Shown: in pieces, positions 1 to 8,336 of the stretch
Layout: each line of letters begins with the position of its first letter
Numbering within the stretch: the first letter of the stretch is position 1
Source of the DNA: Nocardia colli
GTDB taxonomy: Bacteria; Actinomycetota; Actinomycetes; Mycobacteriales; Mycobacteriaceae
NCBI RefSeq assembly: GCF_008704205.1
Contig: NZ_VXLC01000011.1
Span: forward strand, 62,001 to 126,000
Direction: 5' to 3'
DNA: 64,000 nt
The notes under the pieces: generated by a model
Seen by the model: the letters and a program-made list of their open reading frames with translations, nothing else
Database searches by the model: none
What the model was told of the DNA's origin: nothing
Program-made: the position numbers and the translations under genes

Positions 1-1
1 G

Positions 2-2317
2 TACCTGCCGATCGACCCGGATCACCCGGCGGAACGCAACGAGTACGTGCTGGCCGGCGCCAATCCGGCCTGCGTGCTGACCACCACCGCCGACGCGTTC
101 GAGACCGACACCGATATCGCGGTCGTCGCGGTGGACACGCTCTACCTGCCGCTGGAGTCGGTCGCGTTCACCGACACCGACATTCACCCGGACAACGTCG
201 CCTACGTCATCTACACCTCCGGTTCCACCGGCCGGCCCAAGGGCGTGGTGATCACGCACCGGCAGATGGTCAACCAGTTCCGCTGGGCGCAGCGGGCCTA
301 CCCGCACGACGCCGGCGACGTGGTGCTGCACAAGACGCCGATCACCTTCGACATCTCCACCTGGGAGTTGTTCTGGCCGTTGCAGACCGGCGCCTCGATC
401 GTCGTCGCCGAACCGGACGGTCATCGCGATCCGGTGTACCTGGCCGAGACCATCGCCGAAAACGCGGTCAGCACGGTGCATTTCGTGCCGTCGATGCTGG
501 ACGCGTTCCTGGGTCCGGAATCGGCGGCCGAGTACCCGAGCCTGCGCCGCGTGTTCGCGGCGGGCGAGGCGCTGACCGCCGAGACCGCGACCGCCTTCGC
601 CGCCGCCCTGCCGAACACCGAGCTGGTGAACTGGTACGGGCCCGCCGAGGCGACGGTCGTCACCGACTACGCGGTCGAAGAGGCTGCGGCCGTGGCGATT
701 CCGATCGGCGCACCGGTCGCCAACACCCAGGTGCACGTGCTCGACCGGCAGCTGCGCCCGGTGCCGCCCGGCTCCGCGGGTGAGCTGTACATCGCGGGCG
801 TTCAGCTGGCCCGGGGCTACCTCGGAGCACCCGCCCTCACCGCGGAGCGTTTCGTCGCGCACGAGGGCGGTACGCGCCTCTATCGCACCGGTGACATCGT
901 CCGCTGGCGGGCCGGTGCGCTGGAGTACCTAAGCCGCAGCGACTTCCAGGTGAAGCTGCGCGGTCAGCGGGTCGAACTGGGCGAGATCGAGACGGTGCTG
1001 CTCGGCCTCGATTCGGTGCGCCACGCCGCCGTGAGCCTGGTCGGCGGCAGCACCGGAGACCGGCTCGTCGCTTACCTCGTGGCCATGCCGGGGGAGACCA
1101 TCGACCAGACCGCGGCGCTGCTGCACGCGCGGGCCGCGCTGCCGTCGTACATGGTGCCGTCGGCGTTCCTGGTCCTGGATGCGTTGCCGCTCAACGCCAG
1201 CGGCAAGCTCGACCGTAAGGCGCTGCCGGTGCCCGAACTCGCCGCTCGGCCGTACCGGCCGCCGACCACTCCGCTGGAGCGGACCATCGTCGAGGTGTTC
1301 GCCGAGATCCTGGGCGCCGACCGGGTCGGGCTCGACGACGACTTCTTCGACCTGGGCGGCAATTCGCTGGTCGCGACCCGCGCGGTCAGCCGGTTGCGCA
1401 CGCTCACCGGCGCCGAGGTCCGGGTGCAGTGGTTCTTCACCGACTCCACCCCGGGCTCGCTGGCCACCCGCATCCTCGCCGCGCTGGCCGGCGACCACGA
1501 CTACGACCTGGACTCGAACGCCGCGCTCGGCGTGCTGCTGTCCATCCGCACCCGGGTGCCGCACGACATGGCCCCCGCGGAACCGCTGTTCTGCATCCAT
1601 CCGATGTACGGATTGTCCTGGTGCTACGCGGGTTTGGCGCGCTACGTGCCGGCCAGCAGGCCGATCTTCGGCTTGCAGTCGCCCGCGCTGTCGGAGGACG
1701 GGTACCTGCCGGACTCGCTGGCCGAGATGGCCGCCCGGTACGTCGCGGAGATCCGGGCCGTGCAACCGCAGGGGCCGTACCGGCTGCTCGGCTGGTCGCT
1801 CGGCGGCGTGCTCGCGCATGCCATCGCGACCGAATTGCAGGCCACCGGTGAGCAGGTCGCGCTGCTCGCGATGCTGGATAGTCACCCCGACATCGACGTG
1901 ACCGACTTCCGCGCGGCGATCCGGGAGGCGCTCAGCGAACTCGGTATCGGTGCCGACGCGCTGCTGCCTGCCGACGGCGACATCCACGACCTCAGCGACG
2001 AGGCGCTCGCCGCGCTGCACGCCACCATCCCGCCGGACATGGCCGTGCTCACGCCCGAGCGGGTGCGCCGGATCTACCGCAGCGCGGTGCGTTCGGCCGA
2101 GCTCATCGCCGAGCATCGCCCAGAGGTGTTCTACGGCAGACTCGATTACTACAGCGCGGCTGGTCACGACACCGCGGCGGCCAACTGGCAGCCGTTCGTC
2201 GACGGTCGTGTCGAAGATCACCCGGTCGGTGTCGCGCATGATCAGATGACCACGCCGGAGGCGCTGGCCGAGATCGGCCCGAGTCTGTCGGACCTGCTCG
2301 ATCCGCGGACGCACTAG
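2..2317 (+). CDS. NRPS terminal module, A(partial)-PCP-TE, 5' end outside window
   Basis: The frame is open from the first bases, so only the C-terminal 771 residues are seen. It begins inside an adenylation domain (YLPIDPDHP), followed by the A3 loop YTSGSTGRPKG near residue 68, core FDISTWELF, YGPAEAT, YRTGD and the A10 lysine in LNASGKLDRKA. A carrier domain follows with phosphopantetheine serine in DLGGNSL near residue 457. A type I thioesterase follows with nucleophile GWSLGG near residue 599, which would release the peptide by hydrolysis or cyclization. The thioesterase and the stop mark the end of an assembly line. It lies about 42 kb from the siderophore NRPS genes, with many unrelated genes between and no iron box nearby, so I treat it as a separate pathway. 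The substrate pocket residues (D, I, W, F, F, A, W, V, V by the usual alignment) match no code I recognise. Confidence 0.95.
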   Translation, partial: YLPIDPDHPAERNEYVLAGANPACVLTTTADAFETDTDIAVVAVDTLYLPLESVAFTDTDIHPDNVAYVIYTSGSTGRPKGVVITHRQMVNQFRWAQRAYPHDAGDVVLHKTPITFDISTWELFWPLQTGASIVVAEPDGHRDPVYLAETIAENAVSTVHFVPSMLDAFLGPESAAEYPSLRRVFAAGEALTAETATAFAAALPNTELVNWYGPAEATVVTDYAVEEAAAVAIPIGAPVANTQVHVLDRQLRPVPPGSAGELYIAGVQLARGYLGAPALTAERFVAHEGGTRLYRTGDIVRWRAGALEYLSRSDFQVKLRGQRVELGEIETVLLGLDSVRHAAVSLVGGSTGDRLVAYLVAMPGETIDQTAALLHARAALPSYMVPSAFLVLDALPLNASGKLDRKALPVPELAARPYRPPTTPLERTIVEVFAEILGADRVGLDDDFFDLGGNSLVATRAVSRLRTLTGAEVRVQWFFTDSTPGSLATRILAALAGDHDYDLDSNAALGVLLSIRTRVPHDMAPAEPLFCIHPMYGLSWCYAGLARYVPASRPIFGLQSPALSEDGYLPDSLAEMAARYVAEIRAVQPQGPYRLLGWSLGGVLAHAIATELQATGEQVALLAMLDSHPDIDVTDFRAAIREALSELGIGADALLPADGDIHDLSDEALAALHATIPPDMAVLTPERVRRIYRSAVRSAELIAEHRPEVFYGRLDYYSAAGHDTAAANWQPFVDGRVEDHPVGVAHDQMTTPEALAEIGPSLSDLLDPRTH

Positions 2318-2498
2318 GTGGGTCGGGCGCGCCCGAAACGGGGTAGTTCAGGCATGATGGGGCAACGCTGCGGTAACGATCACCTCTTTTGCCGCGACTA
2401 CATAGCCCGTATGGTCTGCCGTGGTGTGTCCAGGGCATCGACCGCAGGGCACGTGGGGTAATGCAGATGGAATCTCGAGACGAAGCGAAGGTGCGAAA

Positions 2499-3569
2499 TT
2501 GATACGTCGACAGACCCGGCGCAGCGGCCTGCGTGCCGCCGCGGCGATCGCGGCCACTGCGGTCCTCGCGGGAGTGATGACCGGCCTCGGCGTGACCCCC
2601 GCCTCCGCCGCTGACCCGATCATCGACGGCAAGAGTCTGCTGGCCAATCCGACCGCGCCCGACGGCTCGAAGATCACCAAGGCCGAATACAAGGACGCGC
2701 GCAACATCCGGTTGTACGTGTACTCGGCGGCGATGGATCAGAAGGTCATCATCGACGTGCAGCGCCCGGCCGACGCGTCGGTCCCGCGCCCGACCCTGTA
2801 CCTGCTCAACGGCGCCGGCGGCGGCCAGGACGATGCCTCCTGGCAGGCGAAGACCGATGCGCTGGCGTTCCTTTCGGACAAGAACGTCAACGTGATCCAG
2901 CCGATCGGCGGCAAGTGGAGCTACTACACCGACTGGATCAAGGACGACCCGACGCTGGGCCGCAACAAGTGGAAGACCTTCTTCACCGAGGAGCTGCCGC
3001 CGCTGGTCGACGGCGCGCTGGGCACCAACGGCGTGAACGCGATCGCCGGCCTGTCCACCTCGGGCACCACCGTGCTCGCGCTGCCGATCGCGAAGCCCGG
3101 CCTGTACAAGGCGGCCGCGGCCTACAGCGGCTGCGCCCAGACCAGTGACCCGGTCGGCTCGGAGTTCGTCAAGCTCACCGTCGAGACCTGGGGCGGCGGC
3201 AACACCGAGAACATGTGGGGCCCGCCGGGAGCGCCGGACTGGGCGGCCAACGATCCGTATGTGCACGCCGAGGGCCTGCGCGGACTCGACCTCTACATCT
3301 CGACCGGCAACGGTCTGCCCGGCCAGTACGACACGCTCGACGGCAAGTACGCGCTGCCCGGCGCCTACGGTCTGGCCAACCAGATCATCATCGGCGGCGT
3401 GATCGAGGCGGGCACCAACTTCTGCACCAACAACCTCAAGGGCAAGCTGGACTCGCTGGGCATCCCGGCGACCTACAACTTCCGCAACAGCGGCACCCAC
3501 TCGTGGGGCTACTGGCGCGACGAGTTCCAGCTGTCCTGGCCGGTCCTGGCCCGCGGCCTGGGCATCTGA
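2499..3569 (+). CDS. Secreted antigen 85-type esterase / mycolyltransferase homologue
   Basis: This is a secreted alpha/beta-hydrolase of the antigen 85 (esterase D) family; members transfer mycolic acids onto trehalose or arabinogalactan outside the membrane. A basic start (LIRRQTRR), a hydrophobic stretch and an Ala-rich SASAAD-like cleavage zone form a signal peptide. The mature part has LYLLNGAGGGQDDASW, a nucleophile elbow GLSTSG, LTVETWGG and a C-terminal HSWGYW carrying the catalytic His. I place the start at TTG 2499 because GAAGG lies a few bases upstream and the product then starts directly at the signal peptide; the frame stays open upstream to 2421. The elbow reads STSG where the paralogue at 14295 has SMAG. 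About 356 residues, normal for the family. The family is secure; mycolyl transfer itself is inferred. Confidence 0.93.
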   Translation: MIRRQTRRSGLRAAAAIAATAVLAGVMTGLGVTPASAADPIIDGKSLLANPTAPDGSKITKAEYKDARNIRLYVYSAAMDQKVIIDVQRPADASVPRPTLYLLNGAGGGQDDASWQAKTDALAFLSDKNVNVIQPIGGKWSYYTDWIKDDPTLGRNKWKTFFTEELPPLVDGALGTNGVNAIAGLSTSGTTVLALPIAKPGLYKAAAAYSGCAQTSDPVGSEFVKLTVETWGGGNTENMWGPPGAPDWAANDPYVHAEGLRGLDLYISTGNGLPGQYDTLDGKYALPGAYGLANQIIIGGVIEAGTNFCTNNLKGKLDSLGIPATYNFRNSGTHSWGYWRDEFQLSWPVLARGLGI

Positions 3570-3591
3570 CCGACCCACTAAATACCGACCG

Positions 3592-3635
3592 ACCGCCTGG
3601 TTATACCTTCGGGTATGACCAGGCGGTTGCTTTTT
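3592..3635 (+). terminator. Intrinsic terminator after the Ag85-like gene
   Basis: A 16-bp stem (3592-3607 against 3612-3627) with a TTCG tetraloop and one T-G wobble, followed by TGCTTTTT. It lies 22 bases after the esterase stop codon and separates it from the downstream transporter gene. Confidence 0.9.
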
Positions 3636-3674
3636 ACGGGTAGGGCTAACGAAAAAGTTCGGGAACCCGTAAAA
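3632..3674. promoter_or_regulatory. Perfect 10-bp inverted repeat upstream of the Nramp gene (candidate metal-repressor operator)
   Basis: TTTTACGGGT (3632-3641) and ACCCGTAAAA (3665-3674) are exact reverse complements separated by 23 bases. The right arm contains TAAAAT, about 8 bases before the GTG start, which would suit a -10 element of a nearly leaderless transcript. A dimeric metalloregulator could occlude it. The motif does not resemble the iron boxes of the siderophore locus. The regulator is not known from the sequence. Confidence 0.5.
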
Positions 3675-3683
3675 TTCTGTTCT

Positions 3684-4931
3684 GTGAGTACGACGATGGC
3701 GGAGTCCGCTAAAGCTGCGTCCCAGCGGGCCCGTGCGGCCGGCCTCTTGCTCGGCCCTGCCTTCGTGGCGGCGATCGCGTACGTCGACCCCGGCAACGTG
3801 GCGTCGAATATCAGCGCAGGCGCGAAGTTCGGGTACCTGCTCGTGTGGGTCATCGTGATGGCCAACGTGATGGCGGGGCTCGTCCAATTCCTTTCGGCCA
3901 AGCTGGGATTGGTGACCGGCATGTCGCTGCCGGAGACGGTGCGGGAGCGGTCGGGGCGGGGCACCCGGCTCGCCTACTGGGGGCAGGCCGAGATCGTCGC
4001 GATGGCCACCGACCTGGCCGAGGTGGTCGGCGGGGCGATCGCGCTCAACCTGCTGTTCCAGCTGCCGCTGCTGGTCGGCGGCGGGATAACCGGCGTGGTG
4101 TCGATGGGTCTGCTGCTGGTGCAGGACCGGCGCGGGCAGCAGCCGTTCGAGCGGGTGATCACCGGTCTGCTGGCGATCATCGCGATCGGCTTCCTGGCCA
4201 GCATCTTCATCTCACCGCCGTCGGTCGGCGGCACCCTCGGCGGCCTGCTGCCCCGGTTCCAGGGTTCGGAGAGCGTGCTGCTCGCCGCCGCCATGATCGG
4301 CGCGACGGTGATGCCGCACGCGGTGTACCTGCATTCCGGCCTGGCCAGGGACCGGCACGGCCACCCGCCGGTCGGACCGCAGCGGGTCCGGCTGCTCAAG
4401 ATCACCAAGGTCGACGTGGTGCTGGCGATGCTGCTGGCCGGCACGGTCAACCTGGCGATGCTGCTGATGGCGGCGAATACGTTGCGCGACCGCGAGATCG
4501 AGACCCTGCAGGACGCGCACACCGCCGTCGGCGACGCGCTCGGCCCGGTCGCGGCGCTGCTGCTCGCGATCGGTCTGCTCGCCTCCGGCCTGGCCTCGAC
4601 CTCGGTCGGCGCCTACGCGGGCGCGATGATCATGCAGGGTCTGCTGCGCCGCCACATCCCGTTGCTCCTGCGCCGCCTGGTCACCCTGATCCCGGCCCTG
4701 ATCATCCTCGGCGTCGGCATCGATCCCACCCGCGCCCTGATCATTTCGCAGGTGGTGCTGTCCTTCGGCATCCCGTTCGCGCTGATCCCGCTGGTCCGTT
4801 TCACCAGCGACCGTGCCCTGATGGGCAACGACGTCAACCACCGCGTCACCACCACCCTGGCCTGGCTGATCGCGGCCATCATCTCGGCCCTCAACGTCGC
4901 CCTGATCTATCTGACGGTCACCGGCGCCTGA
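3684..4931 (+). CDS. mntH: Nramp-family divalent metal (Mn2+/Fe2+) transporter, MntH-like
   Basis: A polytopic inner-membrane proton-coupled transporter of the Nramp family, which imports Mn2+ and often Fe2+. The TM1 signature DPGN (YVDPGNVASN) and the TM6 signature MPH (MPHAVYLHS) both line the metal site and are intact. About 11 hydrophobic segments are visible over 415 residues, the usual length. I chose GTG 3684 (VSTTMAESAK) because the frame upstream runs through a terminator and an inverted repeat; ATG 3696 is an alternative. It is a single gene, with the converging SDR gene next to it. The inverted repeat overlapping the likely -10 suggests metal-responsive repression. Confidence 0.93.
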   Translation: MSTTMAESAKAASQRARAAGLLLGPAFVAAIAYVDPGNVASNISAGAKFGYLLVWVIVMANVMAGLVQFLSAKLGLVTGMSLPETVRERSGRGTRLAYWGQAEIVAMATDLAEVVGGAIALNLLFQLPLLVGGGITGVVSMGLLLVQDRRGQQPFERVITGLLAIIAIGFLASIFISPPSVGGTLGGLLPRFQGSESVLLAAAMIGATVMPHAVYLHSGLARDRHGHPPVGPQRVRLLKITKVDVVLAMLLAGTVNLAMLLMAANTLRDREIETLQDAHTAVGDALGPVAALLLAIGLLASGLASTSVGAYAGAMIMQGLLRRHIPLLLRRLVTLIPALIILGVGIDPTRALIISQVVLSFGIPFALIPLVRFTSDRALMGNDVNHRVTTTLAWLIAAIISALNVALIYLTVTGA

Positions 4932-4961
4932 AAGCTGAACGGCGGCTGGGGCATTCGGTGA

Positions 4962-5987
4962 TCAGACCCAGTTCTCGATCCAGTACTTCCAGATGAGGGG
5001 GGCGTAGCCGGCCAGCGGGGGGACCTTGATGTCGGTGCCGGCGAGGGCGGCGGTGGTGTTGCGGCAGTCGAACCAGCAGCTGAATTCGCTGTGCTGCAAG
5101 ATGTCCCGGGGGATGCCGACGCGGGGGAGGAGCCAGCTGGCGCCGGGGACTTGCCGCACCATGTCGAGGGCGCGCTTGGGCATCACCTCGACCAGGTGGG
5201 GTGCGCCGGCCTCGTCGGCGAACAGGTTCAGGGCGTCGGCGACGGTCTGTCTGCGGGGATCGACCAGGTGGTAGGTGGTCGCGTTCGAGCCGGGTTGGTG
5301 CGCAATGTGATCCAGGGCGCGGGCGACGAAATCGACCGGGACCATGTTGGTTTCGCCGAGCTTGGGCACGAGCACCGGCAGGATGCGCGGGAGCTGCGCG
5401 CCCATGCGCAACAGGCGGAAAAGGTAGTAGGGGCCGTCGATTCGGTCGATCTCGCCGGTCCGGGAATGGCCGATCACGATCGACGGCCGATAGATGCGCC
5501 ACGGCATGGCGGCGGCGCGGACGATCCGCTCGGCCTCGAACTTGGTTCGCTGCGCCGGTGTGGTCAGCGACTGGCCCTCGTCGAACATGTCCTCGGTGAA
5601 CAGGCCCTCCGCCGAACCGGCCACGTCGACCGTCGAGACGTAGTGCAGCAGACCGGCTTTCAGGCTTTCGGCGACGTCGACCAGATGCCGGGTGCCGTCG
5701 CTGCGCTCGGCGAGGTCGTAGCTGGACGCCAGATGGAAGACGTGGTCGATCGTGCCGCGATGGTCGGCCAGCCAGGTCGGATCGATACCCAGACCGGGCG
5801 CGCCGAGATCGCCGGGCACCGGCCGCACCCGATCCTCGCCGCCCCACTCGCGGGCACAGTAGGCGAACCGGTCGGCGGACTCGGCGCCCGGCCGTACCAG
5901 CACATGGATGTCACCCTCGCGTTTCAGCAACTCGGGGATGAGGAACCGACCGATGAACCCAGTTGCCCCGGTAGCCAGGTAGCCCAT
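4962..5987 (-). CDS. Extended SDR / NAD-binding-4 (fatty acyl reductase-like) protein lacking the catalytic Tyr
   Basis: An NAD(P)-binding Rossmann protein of 341 residues. The nucleotide loop GATGFIGR is at residues 7-14 and HLASSYDL follows in the central fold. The family resembles the NAD-binding-4 (male-sterility/acyl-reductase) branch common in mycobacteria. The active-site stretch normally reads Y-x-x-x-K; here it is A-Q-R-T-K with Lys149 present and Ala145 where Tyr is expected. Either the protein uses another acid or it is not a conventional oxidoreductase. It ends 30 bases from mntH, converging with it. No ribosome-binding site is obvious before the ATG. Substrate unknown. Confidence 0.85.
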   Translation of the reverse strand: MGYLATGATGFIGRFLIPELLKREGDIHVLVRPGAESADRFAYCAREWGGEDRVRPVPGDLGAPGLGIDPTWLADHRGTIDHVFHLASSYDLAERSDGTRHLVDVAESLKAGLLHYVSTVDVAGSAEGLFTEDMFDEGQSLTTPAQRTKFEAERIVRAAAMPWRIYRPSIVIGHSRTGEIDRIDGPYYLFRLLRMGAQLPRILPVLVPKLGETNMVPVDFVARALDHIAHQPGSNATTYHLVDPRRQTVADALNLFADEAGAPHLVEVMPKRALDMVRQVPGASWLLPRVGIPRDILQHSEFSCWFDCRNTTAALAGTDIKVPPLAGYAPLIWKYWIENWV

Positions 5988-6039
5988 AGCCGAGGAGCTT
6001 AGCTGTCCCGCTGCGCCGAGCCTTCAGGCCGGAGCCGTG

Positions 6040-6861
6040 TCAGTCGCCGAAGACCGGTTTGCGCTTGGTGAGCATGGCCGTGGCGCCCTCGAGGAAGTCG
6101 GGGGAGGTCAAAAGCTCGGTCTGCCCGGACTTTTCGGCCGCGAGGGCGGGGGCGAGGGCGGTCAGGGTCGCTTGGTTGAGGGCTTGCTTGGTCAGTTCGA
6201 GGGCGCGGCGGGGGCCGGTGGCGAGTTTCGCGGCGGCGGCCTCGACCTTCTGGTCGAGCTCGGTTTCGGGGAGCACGGCGGTGAAGAGGCCCGCCTGTTT
6301 GGCGGCGGGGGCGGGGAGGCGCTCGCCGAGCAGGGCCATCTCCGCGGCGAGCGGGCGACCGGCCGCGGCGGCGATCATGGCGGCGGCACCGCCGTCGGGC
6401 ATCAGGCCGATGTTGATGAAGGCGAGCAGGAGGTAGGCGTCGTCGCTGGCGTAGACCAGGTCGGCGGCCAGGGCGAGGGCGACGCCGACGCCGGCCGCGG
6501 CGCCCTTGACCCGGGCGATCACCGGGATGGGGGCGTCGACGATGGCCTGCACCAATCGGTTGGCGGCGTCCATCGTCATGTCGGGGGTGATGCCGCGCTG
6601 GGCCTCGCGCACGGTGGCGGAGAGGTCGGCGCCGGTGCAGAAGTCGCCGCCCGCGCCGGTCAGCACGATGGCCCGCACCGACTTGTCCTGCGCCGCGTTC
6701 ACGAAGGTGTCGCCGAGGGCGACCATGGTGTCGTAGTCGACGGCGTTCTTGCGCTTCGGGTTGGCGATGGTCACCCGCAGCACCTTGCCGTCGTGCACCG
6801 CCGAAAAGCCGGCCGCAGGCGTGGATGACACGTCTACTGCCGCGGAATCGGTATTGCTCAT
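6040..6861 (-). CDS. Enoyl-CoA hydratase/isomerase family protein (crotonase)
   Basis: A 273-residue crotonase-fold protein. The oxyanion-hole stretch GAGGDFCTGADL is typical, as is the segment NRLVQAIVDAPIPVIA leading to the second backbone-amide site in GAAAGVGVALALAAD. The later active-site region reads NIGLMPDGG, with Asp rather than Glu, as in several isomerase-like members. It probably acts on acyl-CoA in fatty-acid or sterol side-chain breakdown; the exact reaction cannot be set from sequence. AGGAG lies 6 bases before the ATG. It is transcribed divergently from the double TetR gene at 6992, and two GGTTAACTT repeats lie between them, so that regulator may control it. Confidence 0.92.
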   Translation of the reverse strand: MSNTDSAAVDVSSTPAAGFSAVHDGKVLRVTIANPKRKNAVDYDTMVALGDTFVNAAQDKSVRAIVLTGAGGDFCTGADLSATVREAQRGITPDMTMDAANRLVQAIVDAPIPVIARVKGAAAGVGVALALAADLVYASDDAYLLLAFINIGLMPDGGAAAMIAAAAGRPLAAEMALLGERLPAPAAKQAGLFTAVLPETELDQKVEAAAAKLATGPRRALELTKQALNQATLTALAPALAAEKSGQTELLTSPDFLEGATAMLTKRKPVFGD

Positions 6862-6907
6862 GTTTGCTCCTACGCTGGAACTCAGCGGCTACCCTGCCAT
6901 GAATACT

Positions 6908-6935
6908 GGTTAACTTTGCGAATTGTGGTTAACTT
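6908..6935. promoter_or_regulatory. Direct repeat GGTTAACTT x2, candidate TetR operator
   Basis: GGTTAACTT occurs at 6908-6916 and 6927-6935, 19 bases apart (about two helical turns), each holding the palindrome GTTAAC. It sits in the 130-base gap between the divergent crotonase and double-TetR genes. The 19-base spacing puts both copies on the same DNA face. Confidence 0.5.
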
Positions 6936-6991
6936 AGGTTCCATTGTCGGGCGCTGTCAACCAGCGGCGCCGCCGGAGAACGGAGAGGTGC

Positions 6992-8260
6992 ATGGTCGCG
7001 GATCGCAGCGAGGTCGGCCTCGCTTCCGCGCGGCCGGACGGGCCGGCATCGCGCGGCGATTCCGCGGGCGGTGGCGGGCGGGTCACGGGTGCGCCGGTGC
7101 GTCGGCGGCCGAAGGATCGCAAGGTGCAGATCATCCGGGCGGCCGCGCGCGCGTTCAGCGATCGCGGGTACTACCCGGTCGGCGTCGACGAGATCGCCGC
7201 CGAGGTGGGGATCTCCGGGCCCGCGCTGTATCGGCATTTCACCAATAAATACGCGCTGCTCGTCGCCGCCGCTGAAGAAGGCGCCAGACACCTGCTGAAT
7301 GTCGCGCGCGCCGCGGACGACCCGCAGCTCGAACCCGGGCAGCGGCTGGACGCGCTGATCCGGGCGATCAGCGAGCACACCATCGAGATCCGCCGCGAAG
7401 CCGGGCTGTACCGCTGGGAGCGGCGCTACCTGGAACGCGAAGATCGAGTCCGGATCCGCAAGATCTACGACGACCTGAACGGCACCCTCGCCGAACCGAT
7501 CGCGCTGCTGCGCCCGGACGCGCCGCCCGCCGACGTGGCGATGCTGGCCGCCGCCGTGCTCAGTGCGATCGCCAGTATTTCCGCGCATCGCAGCGCGCTG
7601 TCCGGGGCCAAGTTGCTGCCGCTGCTGCACGACATGTCCTGGGCGATCCTGCGCGCCGACCTGCCGCCCGCGCCGCCGGAACCGGATCCGGGACCGGTCA
7701 CCCGCGGCCTGCCGGTCTCGTCGAAACGCGAACAGCTGCTTACCGAGGCGATCCGGATCTTCGGCAGGCAGGGTTACCACGAGGCGAGCATCGAGGAGAT
7801 CGGCGCGGCCGTCGGCATCAACGCCTCCAGCGTGTACCGCTACTTCGCCAGCAAGTCCGACCTGCTCGCCGCCGCGTTCTACCGGACCGGCGACCGGGTC
7901 GCGCTCGCGATCACCGAGGCACTCGCCGAGGCGACCAGCCGCGAGGACGCGGTGCGCCGCATCGCCGAACGCCAGGCCCGGCTCACCTTCGCGATGCCGG
8001 AGATCATGCCGGTCTACTACGCCGAATTCAGCAACCTGCCGCCGGCCGAGCAGCACAAGCTGCGCGCCATCCAACGGCAGAACGTGCTCGAATGGGCCAA
8101 CCTGCTGGACGGCGACCCGGTCGAGGCCCGCTTCCGCGTACACGCCGCCATCGGTCAGGTGATCGACGTCGGCCGCCTCCTCCGATTCGACTCCCGCCCA
8201 GCACAACTGGCCCGCGTCACCGCGCTCATGCAAGCCGTCCTGCTCGGCGACAAGGCATAG
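6992..8260 (+). CDS. Double-headed TetR/AcrR-family regulator (two tandem TetR units)
   Basis: A 422-residue cytoplasmic DNA-binding protein, about twice the usual TetR length. The first TetR HTH begins near residue 42 (DRKVQIIRAAARAFSDRGYY, then ISGPALYRHFTNKYALL). A second complete HTH begins near residue 243 (REQLLTEAIRIFGRQGYHEA, then INASSVYRYFASKSDLL). Each is followed by its own helical ligand-type domain. ATG 6992 has GGAGAGG about 8 bases upstream, and the residues before the first HTH are low-complexity. Such fused TetR proteins occur in mycobacteria and nocardiae, usually near acyl-CoA genes, which fits the divergent crotonase. One polypeptide could bind both GGTTAACTT copies at 6908-6935. 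Confidence 0.93.
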   Translation: MVADRSEVGLASARPDGPASRGDSAGGGGRVTGAPVRRRPKDRKVQIIRAAARAFSDRGYYPVGVDEIAAEVGISGPALYRHFTNKYALLVAAAEEGARHLLNVARAADDPQLEPGQRLDALIRAISEHTIEIRREAGLYRWERRYLEREDRVRIRKIYDDLNGTLAEPIALLRPDAPPADVAMLAAAVLSAIASISAHRSALSGAKLLPLLHDMSWAILRADLPPAPPEPDPGPVTRGLPVSSKREQLLTEAIRIFGRQGYHEASIEEIGAAVGINASSVYRYFASKSDLLAAAFYRTGDRVALAITEALAEATSREDAVRRIAERQARLTFAMPEIMPVYYAEFSNLPPAEQHKLRAIQRQNVLEWANLLDGDPVEARFRVHAAIGQVIDVGRLLRFDSRPAQLARVTALMQAVLLGDKA

Positions 8261-8336
8261 CCGCACACCATCTGATTTCCCGCGCACCGATTCGCATGCG
8301 ATTGGCTGTGCGGAAAATCAAGGGGTGTGCGGCAAT

